Shown here: positions 28,161 through 36,076 of the stretch, piece by piece | Layout: every line of letters begins with the position of its first letter | Numbering within the stretch: the first letter of the stretch is position 1 | Assembly (NCBI RefSeq): GCF_036227205.1 | Contig: NZ_CP109442.1 | Coordinates: forward strand, 2,542,001 to 2,606,000 | Reading direction: 5' to 3' | Length of the DNA stretch: 64,000 nt | DNA from: Amycolatopsis sp. NBC_01480 | Lineage (GTDB): Bacteria; Actinomycetota; Actinomycetes; Mycobacteriales; Pseudonocardiaceae | The notes under the pieces: generated by a model | The model's input: only the letters and a program-made list of their open reading frames with translations | What the model was told of the DNA's origin: nothing | Databases searched by the model: none | Position numbers and translations under genes: made by a program

Positions 28161-29429
28161 TCAGGCGGAGTAACCCGGGATGGGGAACGGCGCCAGGAAC
28201 TCGCGGATCTCGGCCGCGATGGTGCCGAGGGCGGCCTCGTCCTGGGCGGCCGCGGCCGTCACGGTGCGGTCGATCCACTCCGCGACCTGCGGCTGGTGCT
28301 CGGGCCGGAGCCCACGCGTGGTGATGGCCGAGGTGCCCAGCCGGATGCCCGAGGGGTCGAACGGCTTGCGCGGGTCGAACGGCACCGTGTTGTAGTTCAG
28401 CTCGATGCCCGCCCGGTCCAGCGCCTGCGCGGCCGGCTTGCCGGGGACGGCCTTGTTCGTCAGGTCGATCAGCAGCAGGTGGTTGTCGGTGCCGCCGGAG
28501 ACGAGGTCGTAGCCGCGCTCGATCAGGGCGTCGGCCAGCGCCTTGGCGTTCGCGACGATGGCGTGCGCGTATTCGGCGAACGAGGGCTGCTGCGCCTCGC
28601 CGAGCGCGACCGCGATGGCCGCGGTCGTGTGGTTGTGCGGACCGCCCTGCAGGCCGGGGAAAACCGCCTTGTCGACGGCCTTGGCGTGGTCGGCGTCGGA
28701 CAGGATCATCGCGCCGCGCGGGCCGCGCAGGGTCTTGTGCGTGGTCGTGGTGATCACCTGCGCGTGGCCGACCGGCGACGGGTGCGCGCCGCCCGCGACC
28801 AGCCCGGCGATGTGCGCGATGTCGGCGACCAGCACGGCGTCGACCTCACGCGCGATCTCCGCGAACTGCGGGAAGTCGATGGTGCGCGGGATTGCCGTGC
28901 CACCGCAGAAGATCAGCTTCGGCCGGTGCTGCCGGGCGAGGTCGCGCACCTGGTCGAAGTCGACGCGCCCGGTCTCCTTGCGCACGCCGTAGCGCACCGG
29001 GTTGAACCACTTGCCGGTCGCGGACACGCTCCAGCCGTGGGTCAGGTGGCCGCCGTCGGGCAGCGCCATGCCGAGCACGGTGTCGCCGGGCTGGGCGAAC
29101 GCGAGGTACGCGGCCAGGTTCGCCGGGGAGCCGGAGTACGGCTGGACGTTCGCGTGGTCGACGCCGAACACGGCCTTGGCGCGCTCGATGGCGAGCGTCT
29201 CGATCGGGTCGACGAACTGCTGGCCCTCGTAGTAACGACGGCCGGCGTACCCCTCGGAGTACTTGTTGGTGAGCACCGTGCCGGTGGCCTCGAGCACGGC
29301 CTGCGAGACGTAGTTCTCCGACGCGATCAGGCGGATCTTGTCGTGCTGTCGCTGGGCCTCGTCCTCGACGAGCTCCGCGATCCTCGGGTCCGTCGCGGCG
29401 AGTGCGGACAGGGCAGGCTGATGGGTCAT
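28161..29429 (-). CDS. glyA: Serine hydroxymethyltransferase
   Basis: 422 residues, PLP enzyme making glycine and methylene-tetrahydrofolate from serine. Signatures: [11 protein letters not shown], the [15 protein letters not shown] segment, [14 protein letters not shown] and [18 protein letters not shown] with the PLP Lys. ATG 29429 starts the similarity; the upstream in-frame extension lies in the riboswitch leader and is rejected. Control by the leader ties one-carbon supply to purine intermediate levels. It works on the product of the fol genes 17 kb away. Confidence 0.96.
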   Translation of the reverse strand: MTHQPALSALAATDPRIAELVEDEAQRQHDKIRLIASENYVSQAVLEATGTVLTNKYSEGYAGRRYYEGQQFVDPIETLAIERAKAVFGVDHANVQPYSGSPANLAAYLAFAQPGDTVLGMALPDGGHLTHGWSVSATGKWFNPVRYGVRKETGRVDFDQVRDLARQHRPKLIFCGGTAIPRTIDFPQFAEIAREVDAVLVADIAHIAGLVAGGAHPSPVGHAQVITTTTHKTLRGPRGAMILSDADHAKAVDKAVFPGLQGGPHNHTTAAIAVALGEAQQPSFAEYAHAIVANAKALADALIERGYDLVSGGTDNHLLLIDLTNKAVPGKPAAQALDRAGIELNYNTVPFDPRKPFDPSGIRLGTSAITTRGLRPEHQPQVAEWIDRTVTAAAAQDEAALGTIAAEIREFLAPFPIPGYSA

Positions 29430-29451
29430 GGCGTACTCCGGCTCTGCAGTG

Positions 29452-29545
29452 GCCCTCACCCAGGCGCGCGGTGCCGGCCTCGTCGTCGCTTCCCGGTGGT
29501 GCTCCACCTCTGATGGCGCCAGTCGCAGCTGCGTGCCGGAGTTTA
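29452..29545 (-). promoter_or_regulatory. ZTP (pfl) riboswitch in the glyA leader
   Basis: On the minus strand the leader contains GCGACTGGCGCC, then GTGGAGCACCACCGGGAAGC, a linker, and GCCGGC...CGCGCCTGGGTGAGGG. These match the two conserved halves of the pfl/ZTP aptamer as I recall it: the ACTGGCG internal-loop strand, the CACCGGGAAGCG hairpin and the CGCCTGGG pseudoknot strand. glyA is a known class of target in actinobacteria. TAAACT upstream (minus strand, about 29550) could be the -10 box. Ends are approximate. Confidence 0.85.
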
Positions 29546-29609
29546 GTCGACGCCGGGCCCTGCCCGGGCAGAACCGGCCACGAGGTCGACCGGCTCCGCC
29601 CGGGATCGG

Positions 29610-30131
29610 CTAGACGGGCTCGGAGCCGTCGCGGTGGCGCCGCGCGAGGTCCTGGTAGATGCCGGCGTTGTGCTCCACCCACATCCGCGCGGAATCGGTG
29701 AGCGGCACGAACTTCTTGGCCGGGCTGCCCATCGCGATCGTCTCGGCGGGCACCTCGGTCCCCGGCGTCACGGTCGCGCCGGCGGCGACCAGCGAGCGCG
29801 GGCCGATCACGGACTTGTCCAGCACCGTCGAGCCGTTGCCGATCAGCGCCTGCTCGCCGACGGTGCAGTCGTGCACCAGGCACTGGTGCCCGACGGTGAC
29901 GTTCTTCCCGACCTCGGTCGGGGTCCCGCCGCCGGAGTGGATCACGGAGTTGTCCTGGACGTTCGCGCCCTCGCGGATCACGATCGGGCCGAAGTCGGCG
30001 CGGATCACGGCGCCGTACCAGACGGAGGCGCCCTTCTCGACCGTCACGTCGCCGATGAGGGTGGCGGTGGGGGCGATCCACGCGTCCGGGTGAACCTGCG
30101 GGCTGGCGCCCTCGAAGGAGAACAGAGGCAT
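29610..30131 (-). CDS. Gamma-carbonic-anhydrase-like hexapeptide protein
   Basis: 173 residues, left-handed beta helix built from hexapeptide repeats (IGDVTV, VWYGAVI, VGKNVTV and so on). Three zinc-type His are visible: VIHSG and VGHQCLVHDC. A Trp/helix cap follows. Such proteins may hydrate CO2 or be inactive relatives; activity cannot be decided by eye. It lies downstream of the TetR gene by 19 bases, perhaps in one transcript. Confidence 0.85.
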   Translation of the reverse strand: MPLFSFEGASPQVHPDAWIAPTATLIGDVTVEKGASVWYGAVIRADFGPIVIREGANVQDNSVIHSGGGTPTEVGKNVTVGHQCLVHDCTVGEQALIGNGSTVLDKSVIGPRSLVAAGATVTPGTEVPAETIAMGSPAKKFVPLTDSARMWVEHNAGIYQDLARRHRDGSEPV

Positions 30132-30150
30132 GCCCGCACCCTAAGCGGCG

Positions 30151-30738
30151 TCAGCGATAGTTCGCGAAGCAGAGCGCCTCGACGTCCGCGCGCAGGCTCT
30201 CGACGGGCCGCGGCCGCACGCGCTGCTGCACCACCGCGCCGAGCAGGTACGAAAGCAGCGCGCGGGCGCGGGCCCGCGGGTCGTCGACGTCCAGCGGGGA
30301 CAGCAGTTCGGTGAGCAGCTCGGTGATCGACGTCAGCATCGCGTCGATGGCCTGTGGGTGCTGCGCGCGGCCGGCGGCGATCCAGTACTCGAACCAGAGG
30401 AACGCGCCGTTGGGCCGCTCGGCGAACTCCGCGAGGTACGCCTCGGTGACGGCGAACAGCCGCTCGCGCGGGTCCTCGTACTTCTCCGCGACGGTGCGCA
30501 AGCCGGCCGCGAAGGTGTTGATGTGCGCGGCCATCGCGCGGTCGATGAGCACGTCGATGTCGGCGAAGTAGTAGTGGACCGCGCTCTTGGTGAGCGGGCC
30601 GGCGTCGGCGATGGCGCGGACCGTGCACCCGGCGAGCCCGTCTCTGGCCAGCACCACGCGCGCGGCCTCGACGATCTGCTCCTGCTTCTGCAGCTGGTTG
30701 GGCGACAGCTCTGCGCTGCGACCGGGTACGGCGCTCAC
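30151..30738 (-). CDS. TetR-family transcriptional regulator
   Basis: About 195 residues. N-terminal HTH: IVEAARVVLARDGLAGCTVRAIADAGPLTKSAVHYYFADIDVLI. The C-terminal helical domain (FLWFEYWIAAGRAQHPQAID) would bind a ligand. GTG 30738 with AACGAGGATCACC upstream is preferred over the start at 30852. Target genes are unknown; the gamma-CA gene is the nearest candidate besides itself. Confidence 0.87.
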   Translation of the reverse strand: MSAVPGRSAELSPNQLQKQEQIVEAARVVLARDGLAGCTVRAIADAGPLTKSAVHYYFADIDVLIDRAMAAHINTFAAGLRTVAEKYEDPRERLFAVTEAYLAEFAERPNGAFLWFEYWIAAGRAQHPQAIDAMLTSITELLTELLSPLDVDDPRARARALLSYLLGAVVQQRVRPRPVESLRADVEALCFANYR

Positions 30739-30860
30739 GGTGATCCTCGTTACGTTATTCAGGACGATAGGCCCGAATCCTAGGGCAGATGTCCCAGCCT
30801 GCTCCCCCGGGTGAAAAACCGGATTGGCCACCCCGGTCCGTAACGCGGACAATGCGCGGC

Positions 30861-31319
30861 ATGGTGATCTCAGGGGACAAGGGGCTCAGCCCGGCAGCGC
30901 GCCGGCAGCTGGAGAAGGAAATAGCCGACCTGCGCGCTCAACGGGCGGCGCTCGCGCCGCAGCCGGGAGAGCAGGAACGCACGGGGGACGCGGCGGACCA
31001 GGCGGACGTGATCGACCGCGCGGAGTCCGCCGCCCGGTTGGAACGACAGATCGCCGACGTGTCCGCGAAGCTGGAGCACGGCGCGTACGACAGCAATTTG
31101 CTCCCCGACGGCACTCGGGTGTCCCTCCGCTACGCCGATGGCGACGAGGAGGTGCTCAACGTGGTGACCATCCCGGGTGAGGACGTGGACTCCCTGACCT
31201 CGGACAGCCCGCTGGGCTTGGCCCTGGTCGGCGCCAAGGCGGGCGACGAGATCACCTACCGCACGCCGCGCGGCCAGGCGAAGGCCACCGTGCTCGAGCT
31301 GACCCCGCCGAAGGACTGA
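30861..31319 (+). CDS. GreA/GreB-family elongation-factor-like protein
   Basis: 152 residues from ATG 30861 (ATG 30852 is possible). An N-terminal helical hairpin (SPAARRQLEKEIADLRAQRAAL...AARLERQIADVSAKLE) leads into the FKBP-like GreA C-domain (VSLRYADGDEEVLNVVTIPGEDV, SPLGLALVGAKAGDEITYRTP). It is not the canonical GreA: the acidic hairpin tip reads EQERTGDAADQADVIDRAES. It may bind RNA polymerase in the secondary channel like Gre, Rnk or other variants. Confidence 0.8.
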   Translation: MVISGDKGLSPAARRQLEKEIADLRAQRAALAPQPGEQERTGDAADQADVIDRAESAARLERQIADVSAKLEHGAYDSNLLPDGTRVSLRYADGDEEVLNVVTIPGEDVDSLTSDSPLGLALVGAKAGDEITYRTPRGQAKATVLELTPPKD

Positions 31320-31347
31320 CCCCGCTGGACTGACCACAGTGGACCAG

Positions 31348-31384
31348 AAGGCCGGAGTCGCCCGCAGTGGGCGGCCCCGGCCTT
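31348..31384. terminator. Hairpin between convergent genes
   Basis: AAGGCCGG (31348-31355) with CCGGCCTT (31377-31384), and an inner CGCCC/GGGCG stem. No long T run. Confidence 0.65.
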
Positions 31385-31415
31385 CGTTGTCCCGACGAGC
31401 TTTTGACGGCTTTCG

Positions 31416-31877
31416 TCAGTTGGCGCCGCGCTGATCGATCGTCTCCGGCTTGTAGGCGTAGACCGTGGTGCCGTCGCTGGAAACGTGCCAGACCGCGTCG
31501 CAGAGCTTGTCGGTCTTGGTCTCCTGGCCGTTCGGCCACCAGTCCGCGGTCAGCGTGGGCGCGGTCTTCGGGGCGGGGCCCGGCAGGCAGGTGGCGGGCA
31601 GCTTGGCGCCGGCGGCGGTGTAGCGCAGGATCCGCTCCGAACCGGTCGTCCGGATGACCTCCGAAACCGACTGGGCCTGGTCCGGCACCCAGCCCGGCAG
31701 CTGGACGTCCCGGCTGGCCTTGCCCTCCGTGCCGGTCTGGTACTCGACGGTCTTGACGTGGCCGTTCGCCTTCTCGGTCACGGCCTCGCTGAGGCTGCAC
31801 CCCGCCAGGGCACTCGCCACCGCGACCCCGGCGACCGCCACGCCGGCCCGGACCGCCCTCTTCCCGATGAGATTCAT
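31416..31877 (-). CDS. Secreted lipoprotein, unknown function
   Basis: 153 residues. Signal peptide with basic start (MNLIGKRAVRAG), hydrophobic core and lipobox LAGC, so Cys27 is predicted to be lipidated and the protein held on the outer membrane face. The mature part has two further Cys (TCLPG, KLCDA) that could form a disulfide, and ADWWPNGQETKT. No family recognised. Confidence 0.75.
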   Translation of the reverse strand: MNLIGKRAVRAGVAVAGVAVASALAGCSLSEAVTEKANGHVKTVEYQTGTEGKASRDVQLPGWVPDQAQSVSEVIRTTGSERILRYTAAGAKLPATCLPGPAPKTAPTLTADWWPNGQETKTDKLCDAVWHVSSDGTTVYAYKPETIDQRGAN

Positions 31878-32047
31878 GGGACCGAGTCAACCGCCCCGCG
31901 GACCCGGCCACATCGGTCTTCCGGCCGGTCGTCCCCGGCCATCCGACCGACCCGGGCGCCGCTGCCCCGGCCAGTCGGCGGGCCCTGTTACGGAACGGTC
32001 GAACGGCGATCGAGCTACGCGGACATGGGCCGAACATCCTGCCGGGT

Positions 32048-33586
32048 ATGCGAATTCGATCTCTGTTCCTACCGGTCGGCGCCGCGCTCGCGCTGACCAC
32101 AACCGTGCTGGGCGCCCCGGCGCAGGCCGTCGTCGGCGGCACCGAGTCGACCCAGGCGTACTCGTTCATGGGCTCGTTCCAGCCGGCCTATCCCGCGCCA
32201 CCGCGCGCGGACGGTCACGGCTGCGGAGTGGAAGTCCTTGCGCCGCAATGGGTTCTGACCGCCAGCCATTGCGCGAGGACCCCGACCCTGGCGAAAGTGG
32301 GCGTCCCCCGTGATTGGAAGGTCCGCATCGGGTCGTTGGACACCACGTCCGGCGGCGAGGTCGCCAAGGTCGACCATTTCTACCGGCTGTCGAATTTCCA
32401 GGACGAGGGCGGGATTTGGGGCAAGGACCTCACGCTGATGCACCTGAGCACCCCGGTGCAGGCCAAGCCCATCCGGATCGCGTCGGCCACGCCGCGGGAC
32501 AACACGCCCGCCCGCATCCTGGGCTGGGGCATGACCTGCGACGACATGAACAATCCCGCGTGTTTCCCGACGCGATTGCGGGAAGCCGACACCGCCGTGC
32601 AGCCGATCTCGACCTGCCCGTCGGCCAACGCCGGGGAGCTGTGTGTCGGCAGCCGTGACGGCAGCGTCGCCGCGACCAACATGGATTCCGGCGGGCCCGC
32701 GCTGGTCCGCGAAGGCGGCCAGTGGAAGTTGGCCGGCGTGGTCAGCGGCCCCGGCGGCACGAACGCGCCCACGCTCTTCACCGACGTCACCAAACACGTC
32801 GACTGGATCAAGGGCATCATGAGCGGCACCGACGTGCCCCCGGACGACCCGATCCCGAACGTCGAGGGCTCGGTGGACCTGTCCGGCTGCATGGGCTCGG
32901 TGGTCCGCACTGCGACTTCCGCGCCGGACGACCCGGCGTTGCTGCTCACCAACGGCCACTGCGTGCAGGGGCAGCGCCCCGCGCCGGGAGCCGCGCTGGT
33001 GGACCAGCCCGCCGACCGCAAGATCGCCGTCGACGACCGTGAGGGCTACCCCGGGGCCACCGCCCACGCGAACCGCCTGGAGTACGCGACGATGACCGGC
33101 ACCGACGTCGCGCTCTACCGCCTGGACAAGACGTACGCGCAGCTCACGGCCGAGGGCGCGAAGATCTTCCAGCTCAGTTCCACTCCTGCCGGGCCGGGCG
33201 ACGCACTGTCCATGGCCAACAGCGGCCGCCGTTTCGCCTGCACCGCCGAGGCCGTGGTCCCGCACCTGCGCGAGGGCGGCTACCAGCAGGACAACTCGAT
33301 CCGCTACGCCACCAGCCCGGACTGCATGCCTTGGCACGGCACGTCCGGCTCCGCGCTACTGGCCGCCGACAACACGACGATCATCGGAATCCACAACACC
33401 CACAACGAAGCCGGCGACCAGTGCACGGACAACAACCCCTGCGAGGTGGCCGCGGACGGGACCGTGACTTCGGTGCAGGGCCGCGGTTATGGCCAGCAGG
33501 TCAACGTTCTCACCGCTTGTCTGACCACCGGTTCGAAGCTGGACCTTTCCCGGCCTGGCTGCGCTCTCACCGGCGCGACGAGGTGA
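32048..33586 (+). CDS. Secreted serine protease with two trypsin-like domains
   Basis: 512 residues. The signal peptide ends in AQA, giving a mature start VVGGTES like active trypsins, so no propeptide is apparent. Domain 1 (about 30-270): VLTASHCA (His), GKDLTLMHL (Asp) and NMDSGGPAL (Ser). Domain 2 (about 280-500): LLLTNGHCV (His), GTDVALYRL (Asp) and GTSGSALLA (Ser), closer to glutamyl-endopeptidase/V8-like proteases. Both triads look complete. Paired Cys suggest disulfides. Export by Sec is expected. Confidence 0.82.
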   Translation: MRIRSLFLPVGAALALTTTVLGAPAQAVVGGTESTQAYSFMGSFQPAYPAPPRADGHGCGVEVLAPQWVLTASHCARTPTLAKVGVPRDWKVRIGSLDTTSGGEVAKVDHFYRLSNFQDEGGIWGKDLTLMHLSTPVQAKPIRIASATPRDNTPARILGWGMTCDDMNNPACFPTRLREADTAVQPISTCPSANAGELCVGSRDGSVAATNMDSGGPALVREGGQWKLAGVVSGPGGTNAPTLFTDVTKHVDWIKGIMSGTDVPPDDPIPNVEGSVDLSGCMGSVVRTATSAPDDPALLLTNGHCVQGQRPAPGAALVDQPADRKIAVDDREGYPGATAHANRLEYATMTGTDVALYRLDKTYAQLTAEGAKIFQLSSTPAGPGDALSMANSGRRFACTAEAVVPHLREGGYQQDNSIRYATSPDCMPWHGTSGSALLAADNTTIIGIHNTHNEAGDQCTDNNPCEVAADGTVTSVQGRGYGQQVNVLTACLTTGSKLDLSRPGCALTGATR

Positions 33587-33670
33587 TCAGTCCAGCGGGT
33601 TCCGTTCCGCCCACCGGGTGAAATCGACGACGAGACTCCGTAGTCCCCGCTTTGCCTTCCGCTGAACGAG

Positions 33671-33706
33671 TCAGGCCCCATCCGATGATCTTCGGATGGG
33701 GCCTGA
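33671..33706. terminator. Strong hairpin just outside the element's left end
   Basis: TCAGGCCCCATCCGA (33671-33685) with TCGGATGGGGCCTGA (33692-33706), 15 perfect pairs. It lies 5 bases beyond the displaced tRNA-Thr end, so it is probably the original tRNA terminator now 18.8 kb from its gene. It also terminates the protease gene. Confidence 0.75.
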
Positions 33707-33711
33707 CCTGC

Positions 33712-33756
33712 GGAGCCGCCTAGGGGAATCGAACCCCTGACCTATTCATTACGAGT
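33712..33756. repeat. attL: Left attachment site: displaced tRNA-Thr 3' part
   Basis: 45 bases matching 52467-52511 with two differences (A33722 for G, T33738 for C). It contains the acceptor 3' strand, T-arm and anticodon arm 3' side of tRNA-Thr on the minus strand. The two differences are the two sides of one T-stem pair (A-T here, G-C at the right). The tRNA 5' part is absent here. Confidence 0.92.
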
Positions 33757-33847
33757 TCCCCATACATGGCATAATATGTCCTCGACCAGGCACTTCAGTT
33801 CACAGTCCATGGACCGAGCTGCCTTGAACTGCCCTGATGCACCCTGG

Positions 33848-33869
33848 TTCGGGCCACCGTCCGGGCCAC
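33848..33869 (+). promoter_or_regulatory. Integrase arm-type site pair, left
   Basis: TTCGGGCCAC (33848) and CGGGCCAC (33862), 14 bases apart. The same pair with the same spacing and orientation occurs near the right end (52406 and 52420). Arm sites inside both ends are expected for tyrosine integrases. The rest of 33757-34255 holds no convincing gene; an A+T-rich stretch at about 34085-34135 may carry the promoter of the ESX genes. Confidence 0.55.
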
Positions 33870-34255
33870 GCGACATGTGTCCGAACTCACTCATCTCGCC
33901 TTTGACGCGCCTGTCGGACCCGTCACCGACAGTCGCCGCCCTGAGCACCCTCGAACCAGCCTAGGTCGGCGCAGCCGAAGCTCGCCTCAGGCGAGGCGTA
34001 CAACTGGGCCGCCATTGCGCGAGCCCCGAACCCGTGCACCGACTCGCCGACGTCATCGCTGGACAGTCGCATAAAGGGCGACATTGTTGGATTATTTCAT
34101 CCTTCAAATAGGGATCTATTCAATCTAACTCTGGTGACCTTCCTCGATTCGACTCCACTCGGGGTAACTAGTCCGCTACGGTTGTCAATGCAGAATCGGC
34201 GAGCTCGGCCAGCCGACTACGCCGAAGCGATGACGGGGTGCGAGGGGAGCATCGT

Positions 34256-34783
34256 ATGGGAACAGCGGGTGGCAGCTCGCCGCCGGATCGACACGCGCAG
34301 ACGCCCGAGGACATCGACCAAGCGATGGGGAACGCGCGCCTGGCAGCCATGCAACACACACCAGGCCAGCCCGGCTCCCCATGGACTCCAGACGTCTTCG
34401 CCGGCGCAGGTGTGTCCGCCGATGCGACGAACTCCGCGAGCCAGAGTGGATACCGATTCGATCCTGGGAATATCACCAAATTGATATCCCGGTGGGAGAA
34501 TGTGCTCCAAGGGTTGCAGGATGACCAGAAAATTCAGGAAATGGCGTTGGCTGCCGCGCAACCGCCGTCGCCCGACCAACCCGCAGTTCAGCAGGCACGA
34601 CTAGCGCAAGCGTCGATACAGGAAATGATCGACCATAATGTTTCGATGCAGCGCAGCGCTTTCGCATACATCAATGCATTAAAAAAAGCAAACGGCAGCT
34701 ACACTCAACACGATGCCGAAGTCGCAGAAGCTCTCGGAAAAGTCAATCCGAGCAATCCCCCCACCAGTGGAATGTATCAATAG
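34256..34783 (+). CDS. Mobile ESX partner protein, YxxxD type
   Basis: 175 residues, helical (SRWENVLQGLQDDQKIQEMAL, IQEMIDHNVSMQRSAFAYINALKKANG), with YTQHD near the C-terminus that fits the YxxxD export signal. ATG 34256 follows GAGGGGAGC; GTG 34238 is an alternative. Layout resembles the chromosomal 121-residue protein at 18066-18431. First gene of the element's ESX operon, 7 bases before the lipoprotein gene. PE/EspC-like role inferred. Confidence 0.65.
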   Translation: MGTAGGSSPPDRHAQTPEDIDQAMGNARLAAMQHTPGQPGSPWTPDVFAGAGVSADATNSASQSGYRFDPGNITKLISRWENVLQGLQDDQKIQEMALAAAQPPSPDQPAVQQARLAQASIQEMIDHNVSMQRSAFAYINALKKANGSYTQHDAEVAEALGKVNPSNPPTSGMYQ

Positions 34784-34790
34784 GACGGCC

Positions 34791-35411
34791 GTGAATCGCT
34801 ATCAAATTCGCCTTACAGTAGCCAGCGCGGCAAGCGTCGGGGTTGTTCTCGTCGGCGGATGCTCCGGCTCGACTCCGGGGACGGCAAATCCGGCACCTCC
34901 AGGAGTCAGCCAAAGTGGTCCGTCCACCTCGACTGGAAGCCAGAACGTCGAGGCCCCTAAGGTTTCCACTCCGCTGACCGTGGACAAGTTCCTTGCGGAT
35001 CCGTGCAGCATGCTGACACCGACACAGCTGTCCACGATGCAGCTCAGCCAGCCGAAGGCTGATTCGGCTTCCAGCGGGATTGGCTGCGGGTGGCGGTTCG
35101 GCGATGGATACACAGCCGTCAGCGCATCGTTTCTGACCACCGTCAAGGACGGTCTGACAAATGCCTACAGGCAAAAAGGCACCGGATATTACAAAGATGG
35201 CTACTTCGAACCGACCGTCGTGAGTGGATTTCCGGCAGTACTGGCGAACACCGCAGATCGCCGCGATCAAGGGCAGGTCACCATGCTGGTTGGCCTTTCG
35301 GATCAAACTGAAATGCTGGTGCTGATTCAGGGCACGCCCGGCAGCAATGCCACGACAGCAGCCACGAATGTGACAAAAGCTATCCTTTCCACCGTCCAGG
35401 GGGCGCAGTAA
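34791..35411 (+). CDS. DUF3558-type lipoprotein
   Basis: 206 residues. Signal peptide with lipobox VGGC, a Ser/Thr/Pro/Gly linker, then a domain starting FLADPCSMLTPTQLSTM and including GIGCGWRF, the DUF3558 pattern with two Cys. Such lipoproteins are common beside ESX substrates in Pseudonocardiaceae. GTG 34791 with TAGGACG upstream is chosen; the frame extends further up inside the previous gene. It may act outside the membrane on the secreted partners or as a surface receptor. Confidence 0.75.
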   Translation: MNRYQIRLTVASAASVGVVLVGGCSGSTPGTANPAPPGVSQSGPSTSTGSQNVEAPKVSTPLTVDKFLADPCSMLTPTQLSTMQLSQPKADSASSGIGCGWRFGDGYTAVSASFLTTVKDGLTNAYRQKGTGYYKDGYFEPTVVSGFPAVLANTADRRDQGQVTMLVGLSDQTEMLVLIQGTPGSNATTAATNVTKAILSTVQGAQ

Positions 35412-35412
35412 C

Positions 35413-36076
35413 ATGGCGGGACAGTCGATGTCCGGGCAGCAGATCTACGACAACTTCGCCAATGCCGTAGGGCCAGACGGGCTGGCACATGCGGCCGATT
35501 GCGTCACTGAAATCCAAGGCCGATACGACGACCGCGCGACAGAAATTCGGTCGTTGGCTACCGCCATGGAGGAAGGGTGGGTCGGCGACGCGGCTGGCGC
35601 GGCTTCGCGGGGTGCAGGTCCTTTAGCTGTCGAGCATGCTCATGCTGCGGGAGCTGCAACCCTGGCGCAGGCGGGTCTGACGACACAGGCATCTGCGTGG
35701 CATTCCGTCAAGGCCAAGGTTCAACCGGTTCCGCCGGTACCGCAAGCTCCGCCGCCGATGTCGGGTTTCTTCGGTCTGCAGAGCGCGATCGACGCCGACA
35801 TCGAAGGCAAAACCCAGCAGAGCAACAATGTTGCGACGGCGAACGTGGCGGCGATGAAGTCCTGGTCAGCGGCGTCGGACGAGACCGGGCGGCTCATGCC
35901 CACCAGCTACGGCCAAATCGACCCGAACGCGATGAACATCAGCACCACGCAGGCGCCCGCGGTTCACGGCCCAACCGGACACAGCGGCAGCACGGGTGGG
36001 GCAATACAGTCCGGCCATGTCGCGGGCTCGACTGCGTCGCACGGCGGTGATGCCTTCGCACCGAGCAATAGTCAAG
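35413..36076 (+). pseudogene. PPE-like ESX substrate, N-terminal part (cut by IS256)
   Basis: About 221 residues of a PPE/WXG-like protein: helices around a WxG turn (EEGWVGDAAGAAS, near 57), a Pro-rich bend (PVPPVPQAPPPMSGFFGLQ), and a Gly/Ser/His tail. The frame runs into the IS and stops at 36099, so a truncated protein of 228 residues could still be made. The helical, EspG-facing region is complete; the acidic C-terminus is lost. Remainder at 37485-38111. Confidence 0.75.

Noticed and set aside
33671..33706. Hairpin as an att or transfer site of the element
   Set aside because: It lies outside the 45-bp repeat, on the chromosomal side, and fits the terminator of the tRNA or protease gene better.
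33742..33964. Short open frames on both strands inside the left end of the element
   Set aside because: They cover the integrase arm sites and have no ribosome site; treated as att DNA.
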